Assembly (NCBI GenBank): GCA_937138415.1
Contig: CAKZPA010000007.1
Location: 1 to 51,379 of the forward strand
Length of the DNA: 51,379 nt
Direction: 5' to 3'
DNA from: an uncultured Nitrospiraceae bacterium
GTDB taxonomy: Bacteria; Nitrospirota; Thermodesulfovibrionia; Thermodesulfovibrionales; SM23-35
Of the stretch, positions 51,100 through 51,379 are shown in pieces. Every line of letters starts with the position of its first letter. The stretch's first letter is position 1. The notes beneath the pieces were generated by a model. The model searched no databases. It was not told the DNA's origin and worked only from the letters and a program-made list of their open reading frames with translations. The translations under genes and the position numbers were made by a program.

Positions 51100-51379
51100 C
51101 TTCTTCCCGCCCCGCCCGGCGGTCACGCCCAAAATCTACGCCTATGAGGACACGCACCCGCAGTATGCGGGCTTGCTCAAGGTGGGCTACACCACCAAGA
51201 GCGTCCAGGAGCGGGTGGCGGAACAATACCCGACGGCCTGGCCCGGCGAGCCGCCCTACCGCATCGTGCTGGAGGAGCCGGCCATTCGCAGCGACGGCAC
51301 CTTCTTCACCGACCGCGAAGTCCACAAAATGCTGCGCATCAACGGCATTCCCAACCTCGGAGGGGAGTGGTTCCGCTGT
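51089..51379 (+). CDS. Restriction-system helicase with N-terminal T5orf172/GIY-YIG-like domain, partial
   Basis: ATG at 51089, with GGAGG 8 bases upstream, opens a frame that runs off the right edge (97 codons). It has PKIYAYEDTHPQYAGLLKVG, TTKSVQERVAEQYPT and TFFTDREVHKMLRINGI, the T5orf172/GIY-YIG-like domain that heads DEAD/DEAH helicases encoded beside Eco57I-like modification genes. The helicase part would lie beyond the window. Its codons are strikingly GC-rich compared with the AT-rich fragment it overlaps. Confidence 0.7.
   Translation, partial: MPADFFPPRPAVTPKIYAYEDTHPQYAGLLKVGYTTKSVQERVAEQYPTAWPGEPPYRIVLEEPAIRSDGTFFTDREVHKMLRINGIPNLGGEWFRC

Overview
This window looks like chromosomal DNA from an anaerobic, Gram-negative, deltaproteobacterium-like organism (Desulfobacterota or Nitrospirota level). 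The gene content supports this: a DUF4390-ntrY-ntrX operon, paired DUF507 genes after rpsF-ssb-rpsR, a B12-binding radical SAM protein, ferredoxin-type 2-oxoacid oxidoreductase subunits, an outer-membrane beta-barrel beside amtB, and a small protein with an in-frame TGA that fits a selenoprotein. There is no rRNA gene, and I could see no tRNA or CRISPR array. The left two thirds is GC-rich and conserved. The 37-47 kb block and the right end differ visibly in base composition.

Layout. 1-1 kb: the amino-terminal part of a secreted cysteine-rich repeat protein, read leftward off the window edge. 1.7-4.1 kb: two toxin-antitoxin-like pairs (MNT plus a frameshifted HEPN; DUF6922-like plus AbiEii-type nucleotidyltransferase) among dispersed inverted-repeat elements. 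4.5-6.0 kb: two paralogous receiver-domain genes, one carrying an AraC-type output domain. 6.1-11.4 kb: leftward housekeeping genes (radical SAM, yggS, proC, yggT, divIVA, hisS). 11.5 kb: a 55-codon selenoprotein candidate facing a patatin lipoprotein. 12.6-14.1 kb: an ABC exporter pair. 14.2-18.1 kb: DUF4390-ntrY-ntrX. 18.5-22 kb: adenosine-specific kinase-like gene, hisI, a GNAT, ferredoxin oxidoreductase gamma and beta subunits, and ppx. 22.2-29.7 kb: rpsF-ssb-rpsR-DUF507-DUF507, then a CIRCE-controlled hrcA-grpE-dnaK-dnaJ, then rsmE. 29.7-36 kb: small genes followed by a leftward nitrogen block (NifA-like HTH, outer-membrane barrel, amtB, glnB, glnA).

36.3-47.7 kb is the most distinctive part. 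A GntR/UTRA regulator, a CBS-pair protein, a DASS/SLC13 sodium-anion symporter and a membrane antiporter cluster all read leftward. The antiporter genes follow the order of the Mbh/Mrp module (E, F, G, DUF4040, MbhE-like, B, C, D). They continue into two more D-type subunits and two very small membrane proteins, with no MrpA-size subunit and no hydrogenase. A frameshifted paralogue of the CBS protein lies at the far side. Together they suggest sodium-coupled anion uptake with sodium recycled by the antiporter (inference).

47.9-51.4 kb is mobile and mosaic: a decayed IS256/mutator-type transposase cut by an IS3-family element, which itself abuts the 3' end of an Eco57I-like modification gene. 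The last gene is the start of a T5orf172/GIY-YIG-type restriction helicase. Several small genes, alternative starts and frameshifts were found by reading the sequence directly: the 1-972 gene, the Sec gene, 45- and 58-residue proteins, and a CTG start for the oxidoreductase gamma subunit.
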